NCBI RefSeq assembly: GCF_019749255.1
Contig: NZ_JACWFH010000001.1
Location: 113,714 to 177,713, forward strand
Length of the DNA stretch: 64,000 nt
DNA from: Mesobacillus maritimus
GTDB lineage: Bacteria > Bacillota > Bacilli > Bacillales > Cytobacillaceae
Direction: 5' to 3'
The translations under genes and the position numbers were made by a program. Under the pieces are notes generated by a model that made no database searches, was not told where the DNA came from, and was given only the letters and a program-made list of their open reading frames with translations. Shown here piece after piece: positions 37,438-46,259 of this stretch (positions are counted from its first letter, which is position 1; the number at the start of each line of letters is the position of its first letter).

Positions 37438-38913
37438 ATGGAAATGCTCAAGGTCGATAAAAATAAGATTACAGACACTAAGGGAAATCCAATTCAGCTT
37501 AGAGGAACCTGTATTGGCGGATGGATGAACATGGAGGATTTCATTAATGGTTTTACCGGGTCCGAACATGGACTGCGCCATGCGGTTGGGGAAGAAATAG
37601 GATTAACAAAAGCAGAGTTCTTGTTTGATAGAATGCAACATCACTTCTTTGGGGAAGAAGATATTAAATTCATTAAAAGCTGGGGTGCTACTACTATACG
37701 AATCCCTTTGAATTACAGGCACTTTGAGGACGATGAGAATCCATTTTCCTATAAAGAAAAAGGGTTTACCCGTCTAGATGAGATTCTAGGGTTGTGTGAA
37801 AAGCATGGATTATATGTAATTTTGGATCTTCACGCAGTTCAAGGGTATCAAAATACTCATTGGCATTCTGATAATGATATCAGGCATAGTTTATTCTGGC
37901 ATGACAAAACGTACCAAGATCGTTTTATTGCTTTATGGGAAGAATTTGCACGTCGATATCAAGGAAGAGCAGTTATTGCTGGGTACAATTTAATGAATGA
38001 ACCTTGTGTGAATACACCACATGGGGATTATCCACATAACTTCTTTGCCAACTATAAGCCTGATTGGGAACGAATGAATCGGATATATAGACGAGCTGTT
38101 GATGCAATCAGAAAGATTGATCCTCACCATATAATTTTTCTTGAAGGTGATAATTACTCGAAGCTTTTTGAAGGGTTGGAAGCGCCTTTTGCAGATAATT
38201 TAGTATACAGCAGCCATAATTATACGGCAGCAGGATTTGGCCCTGGTCCATACCCAGGGATAGCTGATGCGAAAACGGCAAGAATTGAAAGCGGTGTCTA
38301 TTGGGATAGGGAGAAGCAACTCCAGGTATTTACAGACCATCAAGGAACAAAATACACTCAGAAGCATCAAGTACCATTGTGGGTAGGAGAGTTTGGCTCC
38401 GTTTATAATGGTCCTCTTGATGAAGTTCCTCACCGATTAGCTGCAATGGACGATCAACTTAGAATATTTGAAGAGTTTGGAGCCCATTGGACGACTTGGA
38501 CTTATAAGGATGTAGGGGTAATGGGTCTTGCGATGCTGGACCCGGAATCAGAATATATGGAACGGATATCTTCAATTATCAGGATGAAACATCAATTAAA
38601 TACGGATGATTGGATGATTTGGCTTCCGGGACGTGAGGCTAGAAATACGATAGCCAATTTGGCTACTACACTTGAAAACGTTATTGGGGACACGGATATC
38701 AATCATAGCTTCAATATTGCAGCACTTTCTCAGTCTGTTTTAACCGTTTATACAGGAGCTTTGATTCAGCCAGTCTATGCGAAGCTTTTCAAAAATATGT
38801 CTGAAGAGAAAATTGATGATGTGATGCAATCATTCGCCTTTAAGAACTGTAAAATTAATGATGGTTTACTGAATGTCTTAAAGAAACATACCAATAAGAC
38901 GGTTGTGTCCTAG
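37438..38913 (+). CDS. Glycoside hydrolase family 5 protein, cytoplasmic
   Basis: A retaining (beta/alpha)8 GH5 enzyme. The acid/base Glu188 lies in LMNEPC and the nucleophile Glu318 in VGEFGS. Family residues [10 protein letters not shown] and [10 protein letters not shown] are also present. The best relatives by eye are bacterial exo-acting beta-glucanase-like GH5 proteins. There is no signal peptide, so it must act on an imported glycoside. An extra domain of about 110 residues follows the barrel (385-491) and is unrecognised. The 240-base gap upstream includes the inverted pair TTTACG/CGTAAA (37381-37410), a possible operator. AAAGGTGG precedes the ATG. Confidence 0.88.
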   Translation: MEMLKVDKNKITDTKGNPIQLRGTCIGGWMNMEDFINGFTGSEHGLRHAVGEEIGLTKAEFLFDRMQHHFFGEEDIKFIKSWGATTIRIPLNYRHFEDDENPFSYKEKGFTRLDEILGLCEKHGLYVILDLHAVQGYQNTHWHSDNDIRHSLFWHDKTYQDRFIALWEEFARRYQGRAVIAGYNLMNEPCVNTPHGDYPHNFFANYKPDWERMNRIYRRAVDAIRKIDPHHIIFLEGDNYSKLFEGLEAPFADNLVYSSHNYTAAGFGPGPYPGIADAKTARIESGVYWDREKQLQVFTDHQGTKYTQKHQVPLWVGEFGSVYNGPLDEVPHRLAAMDDQLRIFEEFGAHWTTWTYKDVGVMGLAMLDPESEYMERISSIIRMKHQLNTDDWMIWLPGREARNTIANLATTLENVIGDTDINHSFNIAALSQSVLTVYTGALIQPVYAKLFKNMSEEKIDDVMQSFAFKNCKINDGLLNVLKKHTNKTVVS

Positions 38914-38993
38914 GTTGGATTCTTTTTATCTTACTATCTATTGGATGTTCGAAAAAAACATATAAAACAACATAATAGAAAGGGTGATTGGTT

Positions 38994-40298
38994 TTGAAGA
39001 AAATATCTCTGTTTATTGTATTGGCGATGTTGAGTGCATTAATATTATCAGCATGTTCAGGTTCTAAGGAAACAAGCAAAGATGAAGCATCTGGTGGTTC
39101 TAATTCTGGATCTGGAGATCAAATTGAACTAGATTTTTGGCATTTTGACACAGGAGCTAGAAAAGATATTTATGGTGCAGCTATTAAACGTTTCGAGGAA
39201 AAAAATCCAAATGTAAAGGTCAATGTTGTACAAGTACCCAATGATGATTATAAGCAACGTGTCATCATCGCAATGTCCGGCGGAGAAGCTCCAGATGTTT
39301 TTGCTAGTTGGGGTGGCGGCTGGTTAGAAGAGTTTGTGAAGTCTGATAAAGTTATGGATTTGACTGAACAAGATATTGAATTCGACAAATTCATTGAAGT
39401 GGCGTTGAATAACTCTAAATTTGATGACAAGATCTATGGGTTGCCATTAGGGATTTCACTATACACTTTCTTCTATAATAAAGAGATTTTTGAACAAAAT
39501 GGACTAGAGGTTCCAAAAACCTATAGTGAACTTCTTTCTCATATTGAAGTATTGAAAAAGAATGATATTTATCCACTTGCTTTAGCAAACCAACCAAAAT
39601 GGCCAGGTGCATTCTATCTCATGTATCTTGCGGACAGAATTGGCGGTGAAGAGGTATTCCAAAATGCGCATCGTAGAACCGGTGGCGGCTTTGACGATGA
39701 AGTCTACGTAGAGGCAGGGAAATATATCCAAGAGTTAGTGGAGTTAGATGCCTTTAACCCTGGATTCAACGGTATTCCTTATGATTCTGGTCAAGCGAGA
39801 CAAATGATGTATTCTGATCAAGCTGCTATGATGCTTCAAACAGGTGCTTTTGTTAACCATGTTCGTGAAGAGTTCCCAGAGTTTGAAGAAAAGTTAGGCG
39901 TATTTCAATTTCCTGCTGTCGAAGGCGGAAAAGGTAATCCAAGCAATATTAGTGCAGGGGTATCACCAACTTGGTCCGTAAAGAAAGATACAAAGCATCC
40001 TGAATTGGCAGTTGCTTTGCTAAATGAATTGACTAGTGTAGAAACAGCTCAAGATTATGTGAACCGTTCTGGAAATGTGGTTGCAATTAAGGGTGTAGAA
40101 GTAGAAGACGAGTATGTAAAAACCTTTACAGAATGGGTAAATGAAGCAAATTCCATTCAGTTCCCATATGACCAAACATTGCCACCAGAACTAGGCGAGC
40201 TTCATAAGGATACAACCTTTGAATTATTTGGTCTAGGAATGACTCCTGAAGAAGCAGCAGAAGCCATGGAGAAAAAGGCAAAAGAGATTTTGAAATAA
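38994..40298 (+). CDS. ABC transporter substrate-binding lipoprotein (family 1, sugar type)
   Basis: The TTG start at 38994 lies eight bases after AAAGGGTG, and the protein begins MKKISLFIVLAMLSALILSAC with lipobox LSAC. The body is a family-1 extracellular solute-binding protein (segments GAAIKRFEEKNPNVKVNVVQ, AMSGGEAPDVFASWGG, VSPTWSVKKDTKHPELA), as used by CUT1 oligosaccharide importers. With the two permeases downstream it should bring in the glycoside cut by the GH5 enzyme. The ligand cannot be read from sequence. Confidence 0.92.
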   Translation: MKKISLFIVLAMLSALILSACSGSKETSKDEASGGSNSGSGDQIELDFWHFDTGARKDIYGAAIKRFEEKNPNVKVNVVQVPNDDYKQRVIIAMSGGEAPDVFASWGGGWLEEFVKSDKVMDLTEQDIEFDKFIEVALNNSKFDDKIYGLPLGISLYTFFYNKEIFEQNGLEVPKTYSELLSHIEVLKKNDIYPLALANQPKWPGAFYLMYLADRIGGEEVFQNAHRRTGGGFDDEVYVEAGKYIQELVELDAFNPGFNGIPYDSGQARQMMYSDQAAMMLQTGAFVNHVREEFPEFEEKLGVFQFPAVEGGKGNPSNISAGVSPTWSVKKDTKHPELAVALLNELTSVETAQDYVNRSGNVVAIKGVEVEDEYVKTFTEWVNEANSIQFPYDQTLPPELGELHKDTTFELFGLGMTPEEAAEAMEKKAKEILK

Positions 40299-40306
40299 CA
40301 TTCCAT

Positions 40307-40341
40307 GGAGAAGGTTAGTGAATCTAGCTTTCTCCTGTTTT
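40307..40341 (+). terminator. Attenuating hairpin between binding protein and permeases
   Basis: GGAGAAGGTTAG (40307-40318) pairs with CTAGCTTTCTCC (40324-40335) through 12 pairs including two G-U pairs, followed by TGTTTT. Such a hairpin commonly lowers permease expression relative to the binding protein. The remaining 200 bases to 40558 hold no gene. Confidence 0.65.
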
Positions 40342-40558
40342 ATCTCATCTTAACTAGTAGTAAGACTCTTACCTTTAGGCTTTAAGGAAAACGTAGGATA
40401 GGGAGGAGTATCTAAAGTGTTTAATAGGTGGGTTCGTCTTTCTTTTCTTTAAACGGGAGCTTTAGATAAGTAAATCATAAGAAGCGCAACTTTCAATCGG
40501 TGGGGAAAGAGCCCGCAATGATGCAGAACTTTATATTCAATGAAGGGTGGGTCTTACA

Positions 40559-41524
40559 ATGAGTACACAGAGTATAATCGATACAGAAAGTAAAACAAAA
40601 AGTAGCAAAGTCGTTAGTACAGAAAAAGAAGTCCGAAAGAAAAGACAACGAAAAAAATCAACTGCCATTTTCTTATTTCTCCTTCCTGCACTCCTAATTT
40701 ATGCTGTTTTTATTCTTTATCCAATTTTTTCAACCTTTAATTATAGCTTTTATCAATGGAATGGTCTACAAGCCGATAAAACCTTTGTAGGTTTGGATAA
40801 TTTTAAAACACTATTATCGGATCCTACCTTTTGGCTAGCACTTAAAAATAACTTATATTTAGTGGGCGTATCTGTATTTGTCCAAATCCCACTTGGACTT
40901 GTGATGGCTCTAGTTGTCCTCAGTAAAATAAGAGGAAAAAGACTTTTAAATGTATTATATTTCCTGCCTTTCTTAATGTCCGCAGTTGCTATCGGTTTAT
41001 TATGGATTTTCATGTATGACCCAGTAAAAGGACCGATTAATCAGTTATTAAATGTTGTAGGACTAGAATCTGTTCACTGGTTAGCATCCAGTGATATGGC
41101 AATTATTGCTGTACTCATCGTTATCGTTTGGCAATTTGCCCCGATGTATATGATTCTTTTTAAAGCATCGATGGTTGGAATTGCAGAAGAACTATATGAA
41201 GCAGCGGAAATTGATGGGGCCAATGGCAGACAAAAGTTTTTCCATGTAACATTCCCAGCACTGATGCCAACAATTGTTAGTTCTTCCATCCTAGCGGTCG
41301 TTGGATCACTAAAAACGTTTGACATGTTCTATGTCATGCTTGGTGGTGGCTCAGGTAGTGCCACGGAAATATTAGGTACCTATATGTATAGACAAAGTTT
41401 TATAAACTTTAATATGGGTTATGGTAGCACGATTGCTTCTGTGATGTTTATTCTAGCGTTAATTAGTGTCATCATTATTCAGTATACAAATTCCGTACGA
41501 AAGAAACGGGGGATATTAGAATGA
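40559..41524 (+). CDS. ABC transporter permease, MalF/UgpA type
   Basis: About 321 residues with a positively charged cytoplasmic N-terminus and six predicted helices, starting at FLFLLPALLIYAVFILYPIF. The EAA loop is EELYEAAEIDGANGRQKFFH, the motif that docks to the ATPase. AAGGGTGG lies eight bases before the ATG at 40559; the GTG at 40547 lies inside that site. It overlaps the next permease by four bases. Confidence 0.93.
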   Translation: MSTQSIIDTESKTKSSKVVSTEKEVRKKRQRKKSTAIFLFLLPALLIYAVFILYPIFSTFNYSFYQWNGLQADKTFVGLDNFKTLLSDPTFWLALKNNLYLVGVSVFVQIPLGLVMALVVLSKIRGKRLLNVLYFLPFLMSAVAIGLLWIFMYDPVKGPINQLLNVVGLESVHWLASSDMAIIAVLIVIVWQFAPMYMILFKASMVGIAEELYEAAEIDGANGRQKFFHVTFPALMPTIVSSSILAVVGSLKTFDMFYVMLGGGSGSATEILGTYMYRQSFINFNMGYGSTIASVMFILALISVIIIQYTNSVRKKRGILE

Positions 41525-42351
41525 GAATTGGAGCGATTTCAAACAAGGTATTTCTATACGTGTTAGCAGCAGTATTGGTTGTTTTTACTAGCTATCCATT
41601 TCTATATATGATTGCCACTTCATTTAAAACAATGAAGGAGTTCTTTGTGAACCCGTTTACGATTATTCCTGAGATGTTTACCTTTGAGCAATATGCTTCT
41701 GTATTTGAAATGGGGTTAACGCATTACTTTGTTAACAGTATCATCATTTCCGTCGTTTCAGTAGCAATCGTCGTGTTTGTAGCAGCATTAGCTAGTTACC
41801 CACTTAGTCGATTGAAATTCCGTTTGAATCGTCCGATCCTTTTACTTTTTATTGTAGGGATGATGATTCCCATCCATGCATCATTAATTCCAATCTTTGT
41901 TATGTCAAATAAAGCTGGTTTCTATGATACCATCTGGGCTTTATTGGGACCTTATGTTGCCTTTGCTTTGCCAATTTCCATCTTTATCTTTTCACAGTTC
42001 ATGGAGGAAATCCCTCGAGAAATGGAAGAGGCAGCAGAAATTGATGGAGCGGGATATTGGAAAATATTCACAAGCATTATATTTCCGAATATTAAACCAG
42101 CTATTTCTACAGTTGTCATTTATAACTTCGTTCATATTTGGAATGAGTTTATCTTTGCTTTAGTCCTTATTCAGACACCAGAAAAAATGACTCTACCACT
42201 TGGGTTACAAAAGTTCTATGGCGAATTCTCCGTAAACGTTCCTGGATTAATGGCAGCATTAACTCTAGCTAGTATCCCACTAATTGCTGTATTTGTTTTT
42301 GCACAGGAGAGAGTCGTAAAAGGTTTAACAAGTGGCTCAGTAAAAGGTTAG
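41521..42351 (+). CDS. ABC transporter permease, MalG/UgpE type
   Basis: 276 residues with six helices and the EAA motif REMEEAAEIDGAGYWKIF. It forms the heterodimer with the preceding permease. No ATPase gene follows, as is usual for Bacillaceae CUT1 systems that share the MsmX/MsmK ATPase encoded elsewhere. Confidence 0.93.
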   Translation: MRIGAISNKVFLYVLAAVLVVFTSYPFLYMIATSFKTMKEFFVNPFTIIPEMFTFEQYASVFEMGLTHYFVNSIIISVVSVAIVVFVAALASYPLSRLKFRLNRPILLLFIVGMMIPIHASLIPIFVMSNKAGFYDTIWALLGPYVAFALPISIFIFSQFMEEIPREMEEAAEIDGAGYWKIFTSIIFPNIKPAISTVVIYNFVHIWNEFIFALVLIQTPEKMTLPLGLQKFYGEFSVNVPGLMAALTLASIPLIAVFVFAQERVVKGLTSGSVKG

Positions 42352-42452
42352 GTTATTATAGCAATGACTATAGTAAGATGTATTCTTCCATTGTAAACAA
42401 TCCAATCTAGCAGGAAGAAGTGAAGGCCTACATCCTATTAAGGAGCGGTTAA

Positions 42453-43754
42453 ATGGGGATATTGATCATTGCTGATGATTTAACAGGTGCAAATGATACA
42501 GGGGTAAAAATATTTAAACATAATGTCCCGACATGCGTACATCTGGATGGATTACCTATGGACGGACCAATAGAAGACTGTATTGTCATTAATACAGAGA
42601 CAAGGGCACTTACAAGTAAGACTGCCGCTAGCAAAATTAGAGATCTCTTTAAAAATTTCGACTGGCCGTGTGCTGATATCGTTTATAAAAAAATCGATTC
42701 AACGATGAGAGGGAATATCGGAAGTGAAATTGATGCCATTCTTAGTCTTGCTCCCCTAGAAGGAGCAATCATCGCACCTGCTTATCCTGAAAATGGAAGA
42801 ATTGTTGTAGGTGGATACCAGCTTGTCAATAATAAGCTTTTAGAAGATACTGAGTTTGCTAGAGATTATAAGAACCCAATTGAAGACTCGTTCTTACCTG
42901 ATATTTTGGCGAATCAAAGTAAGAGTAAGGTATATCAGGTATCAATTAAACAGGTCAGAAGCGGAGAACTTGATAATTTACTTACTAAAAAGCTAATGGA
43001 AGGGTATAAATACTTTATTCTTGATAGTGTGGAAACAGAAGATTTAGACAAGATTGCTGAAAGTATGGGTCCTTCTATTAGTAAATTTTTATGGGTAGGT
43101 TCTGCAGGTCTGGCTAATTCCCTAGTAAGGCACAGACCTATCCCGAACAAGACAGATAAACCTCGCGTAAAGCTGAAACAGGAAGTAGAGTGTTTACCTA
43201 TTCTTGTTTTGGCAGGCAGTATGAAGAGTACGACAAGAAGGCAAATTCAATACCTCCGTGAAAATGGTTATTCTATTCTTGAAATCGATCCTCTACTATT
43301 ATTGGAGCTCAGAAATCGAGAAGAAGAATTATTGCAACTGATTCATGAAGCTGAAAAAGAATTGATTTCTAAGAAGTGTATCGTTCTAACAATAAAACAA
43401 AGTGAGCAAGTAAGTATCAACATTCAAGCTTATAAGGATTTGTATCAACTTACGAATCATGATATTGGCAACAACATAGCCTCTCAGTTTGGTAGAATTG
43501 GTGCAACTTTGACTCAGAAGATAAGATTAGCCGGGCTGGTGTTGACAGGTGGAGACATTGCTTTTCAAACATGCTATCAATTAAACATCAAAAAGGTCGA
43601 TATGATTGGAGAAGTGGAGGAAGGAATTCCCCTCGTTGTCTATAAAAATAAGCAGAATCATGCTTTAAAACTTGTTACGAAAGCAGGAGGATTTGGGAGG
43701 GAAGATACACTATCCAATGCCATTTGCAAGATTAAACTAAGCGAAGGTAGGTGA
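42453..43754 (+). CDS. Four-carbon acid sugar kinase family protein (DUF1537; OtnK/DtnK type)
   Basis: The N-terminal domain starts MGILIIADDLTGANDTGVK, the DDLTG substrate-binding motif of the family. KKIDSTMRGNIG and IIAPAYPENGR are also conserved. The C-terminal nucleotide-binding part has LAGSMKSTTRRQI and LVLTGGDIAFQ. Characterised members phosphorylate D-threonate, D-erythronate or oxo-tetronates at O4. Pairing with PdxA2 is the known arrangement for threonate or erythronate use. The 433-residue length is normal. Seven bases separate it from the next gene, so they are co-translated. Confidence 0.88.
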   Translation: MGILIIADDLTGANDTGVKIFKHNVPTCVHLDGLPMDGPIEDCIVINTETRALTSKTAASKIRDLFKNFDWPCADIVYKKIDSTMRGNIGSEIDAILSLAPLEGAIIAPAYPENGRIVVGGYQLVNNKLLEDTEFARDYKNPIEDSFLPDILANQSKSKVYQVSIKQVRSGELDNLLTKKLMEGYKYFILDSVETEDLDKIAESMGPSISKFLWVGSAGLANSLVRHRPIPNKTDKPRVKLKQEVECLPILVLAGSMKSTTRRQIQYLRENGYSILEIDPLLLLELRNREEELLQLIHEAEKELISKKCIVLTIKQSEQVSINIQAYKDLYQLTNHDIGNNIASQFGRIGATLTQKIRLAGLVLTGGDIAFQTCYQLNIKKVDMIGEVEEGIPLVVYKNKQNHALKLVTKAGGFGREDTLSNAICKIKLSEGR

Positions 43755-43760
43755 TTAAGG

Positions 43761-44756
43761 ATGAGAAAACCAATTATTTGTATTACGATGGGAGATCCAT
43801 CTGGAGTTGGTCCTGAAATTATTATGAAAGCATTAAAAGATGAAAAACTCTATCAACAATGCAATCCAGTTGTAATAGGCGATAGTAAAATTTTACAGGT
43901 CGCTGATCAGATTGTTGGCACACAATTAAGCGTTCATTCCATATCAGACATTGATGAAGCAAAGTTTGAATTTGGTGAAGTGGATTGTATTGATTTAAAC
44001 TTGGTATCCGAAGACATAGGGTTTGGGAAAGTATCCGCAGAGGCAGGGCATGCAGCATATTGTTATGTCGAAAAGGCCATGGAATTAGCAATAAATAATA
44101 AGGTGCACGGGATATGTACTGCACCAATTAGTAAGGAAGCATTACATAAAGGTGGGCATCTTTATCCTGGGCATACAGAGCTACTAGCGGAACTAACTGG
44201 AACACAGGACTACGCAATGATGCTTACGGCACCTAATTTAAAGGTGATTCATGTCACCACACATGTTGGCTTAGTGAAAGCGATTGAACTTATTACAAAA
44301 GAGCGGGTATATAAAACGATCAAACTTGCCTATGAAACATTAAAGAAGGCTGGTAACTTAAATCCAAAAATCGTTGTTTGTGGTATTAACCCCCATGCAG
44401 GGGAAAACGGGCTTTTTGGGAATGGAGAGGAAGAAGAGAAGATTGTACCTGCAGTAATAAAGGCACAAGAAGAGGGTATACAGGTTGAGGGGCCACTTCC
44501 TGCGGACACATTATTTTATCGTGCAATAAGAGGAGACTTTGATATTGTTGTTGCTATGTACCATGATCAAGGGCATGCACCTATTAAGGTATTAGGGTTA
44601 GAAGCAGGTGTAAATATCACCATAGGATTGCCGATTATTCGAACAAGTGTTGATCATGGAACAGCCTTTGATATTGCAGGAACAGGAATCGTGAATGAAC
44701 TCAGTCTAAAAGAGGCCATCCGCCAAGCAGTTAACTTAGCTCCTGCCTTGATATAA
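43761..44756 (+). CDS. pdxA2: PdxA2-type 4-phospho-threonate/erythronate dehydrogenase
   Basis: The 331-residue protein belongs to the PdxA family (ITMGDPSGVGPEIIMKAL near the N-terminus, metal ligands in PGHTELLAE and MYHDQGHAPIKV). PdxA itself serves vitamin B6 synthesis, but the PLP route in Bacillaceae uses PdxST. A copy beside a DUF1537 kinase is therefore expected to be PdxA2, which oxidises and decarboxylates 4-phospho-D-threonate or erythronate to dihydroxyacetone phosphate. It is last in the island. Confidence 0.88.
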   Translation: MRKPIICITMGDPSGVGPEIIMKALKDEKLYQQCNPVVIGDSKILQVADQIVGTQLSVHSISDIDEAKFEFGEVDCIDLNLVSEDIGFGKVSAEAGHAAYCYVEKAMELAINNKVHGICTAPISKEALHKGGHLYPGHTELLAELTGTQDYAMMLTAPNLKVIHVTTHVGLVKAIELITKERVYKTIKLAYETLKKAGNLNPKIVVCGINPHAGENGLFGNGEEEEKIVPAVIKAQEEGIQVEGPLPADTLFYRAIRGDFDIVVAMYHDQGHAPIKVLGLEAGVNITIGLPIIRTSVDHGTAFDIAGTGIVNELSLKEAIRQAVNLAPALI

Positions 44757-44775
44757 GTATTTTTTCGGTACTAAG

Positions 44776-44807
44776 AATCCAGTGTCTATTCTGAACTGGA
44801 TTTTTTT
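44776..44807 (+). terminator. Terminator of the sugar-acid island
   Basis: AATCCAGT (44776-44783) pairs with ACTGGATT (44795-44802), followed by T residues, 20 bases after pdxA2. Confidence 0.85.
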
Positions 44808-44880
44808 ATTTTACGAGCCATAGGCGGAAGGGGAATTATTGTTTTTGGCGAATAACATTTGAAGAAGGGAGGCTACTAAA

Positions 44881-46083
44881 TTGTTAGTCGCAAATAGAAA
44901 AAATGGAGAAAAATTCTCCCTAGCCGATTATCGGGATAGGGATGAATTGGAAGAGTATCGTAGAAGAGAGGAATTTCTTTGTCCGGTCTGTGGAGAACTA
45001 GTGATATTAAAGCTCGGTTACCAAAGAATTTGGCATTTTTCGCATCGTAAAGAGGCAAATTGTCCAGAAAGTTATGAACGAGAATCCTCCTATCATATGA
45101 TGGGGAAACTTCAACTCTATCAATGGCTTAAACTGCAAGGAATAAAGGCGGAACTTGAAAGTTATCTAAACAGCTGTAAACAAAGGGCAGATATTGCTTT
45201 TGAGTGGAAACACAAGAGATACGCACTAGAATTTCAATGTTCATCTATTAGTACTGAAATCTTTAATAAAAGAACACAAGGATATTTAGCAAACGGAATG
45301 ACCCCCATTTGGATTATGGGTGGAAAACAATTAAAGCGTATGGGGACGAATCTATTTTCTTTTAACCACTTTCAATATCTTTTTCTACGAAAAGAACAAG
45401 GAGGGTGGAACATGCCGGTTTATTGTCCTGATCTCCGAAGTTTTATATTTCTTCAACATACAATGCCTGTGTCATCAAAGAAAGTGGTAGCTTCAATTTC
45501 TACTTTTCAGAGGAATGAAACGAGCCTATCAGTTTTACTCACCCCCTCACCTGTAACAGCAATACCCCTTTTCGGAATGCTCCATGAACTCAAGAAAACC
45601 AAAACAAGTTTTTTCATTCAACCTACACTCACACAGAAACGATTCTTAAACGAGCTTTATCTAAAAAGGATGAACCTACAGTTGCTTCCACCTGAATTAG
45701 GTCTACCTGTACCTTCTGCACCCTTTCTTGAAACGCCACCTCTGATTTGGCAGACCTATCTTTATCTTGATCTTCTTCGCTTTATGAAAGTCGGGGATAT
45801 TATTTCGAAGCAGAATGTAAGTAATGCGTTTCTAATTCGAAAACAGAGACAGCAAATCACTTTACGAACCATGCCATTATGTAAGAGTAGTGATATTTCT
45901 GAGGCAATTAACGAATATATTACCTTGCTTGAAAGTATTGGAACCCTAGAAAAAATAGCTGATTATCATTATAAAATGGTGCGCCCATTTTATCTCCCTA
46001 GCTCGGTGGAACAACAAGTAAGCTCGGAAAAGCAGTTTTATGAAAAATTTGATAAAATCATTATGAATCAGTTTCTTTCGTAG
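44881..46083 (+). CDS. coiA: CoiA-like competence protein (YjbF)
   Basis: The N-terminal region has a zinc-ribbon-like CPVCGE followed by WHFSHR. It is followed by a nuclease-like core RADIAFEW with EFQCS, the PD-(D/E)xK arrangement predicted for CoiA. CoiA promotes recombination of incoming DNA during transformation. The TTG start at 44881 follows AGGGAGG by eight bases. The 400 residues and location before pepF match B. subtilis yjbF/coiA. Confidence 0.9.
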   Translation: MLVANRKNGEKFSLADYRDRDELEEYRRREEFLCPVCGELVILKLGYQRIWHFSHRKEANCPESYERESSYHMMGKLQLYQWLKLQGIKAELESYLNSCKQRADIAFEWKHKRYALEFQCSSISTEIFNKRTQGYLANGMTPIWIMGGKQLKRMGTNLFSFNHFQYLFLRKEQGGWNMPVYCPDLRSFIFLQHTMPVSSKKVVASISTFQRNETSLSVLLTPSPVTAIPLFGMLHELKKTKTSFFIQPTLTQKRFLNELYLKRMNLQLLPPELGLPVPSAPFLETPPLIWQTYLYLDLLRFMKVGDIISKQNVSNAFLIRKQRQQITLRTMPLCKSSDISEAINEYITLLESIGTLEKIADYHYKMVRPFYLPSSVEQQVSSEKQFYEKFDKIIMNQFLS

Positions 46084-46259
46084 CCATATAATGAAATAGT
46101 AGAAAGCTGCGTAAAATAGTCAAGAATGGTTCACAAGAGTACAGATGTAGGAAATTGTACGGGTTGAATGTTTATCGGAATGCAGGAATTCGTAGAATTG
46201 AAGCGAACTTATCAGGATAGAGGTTATTCTGAAATGAATTTGAGATGGAGGATTGAGGA

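Noticed and set aside
43761..44756. Vitamin B6 biosynthesis gene pdxA
   Set aside because: Adjacency to a DUF1537 kinase and the expected PdxST route in Bacillaceae favour PdxA2.
34843..44807. Prophage or transposon origin of the sugar-acid island
   Set aside because: No integrase, transposase, direct repeats or tRNA target were seen at its borders.
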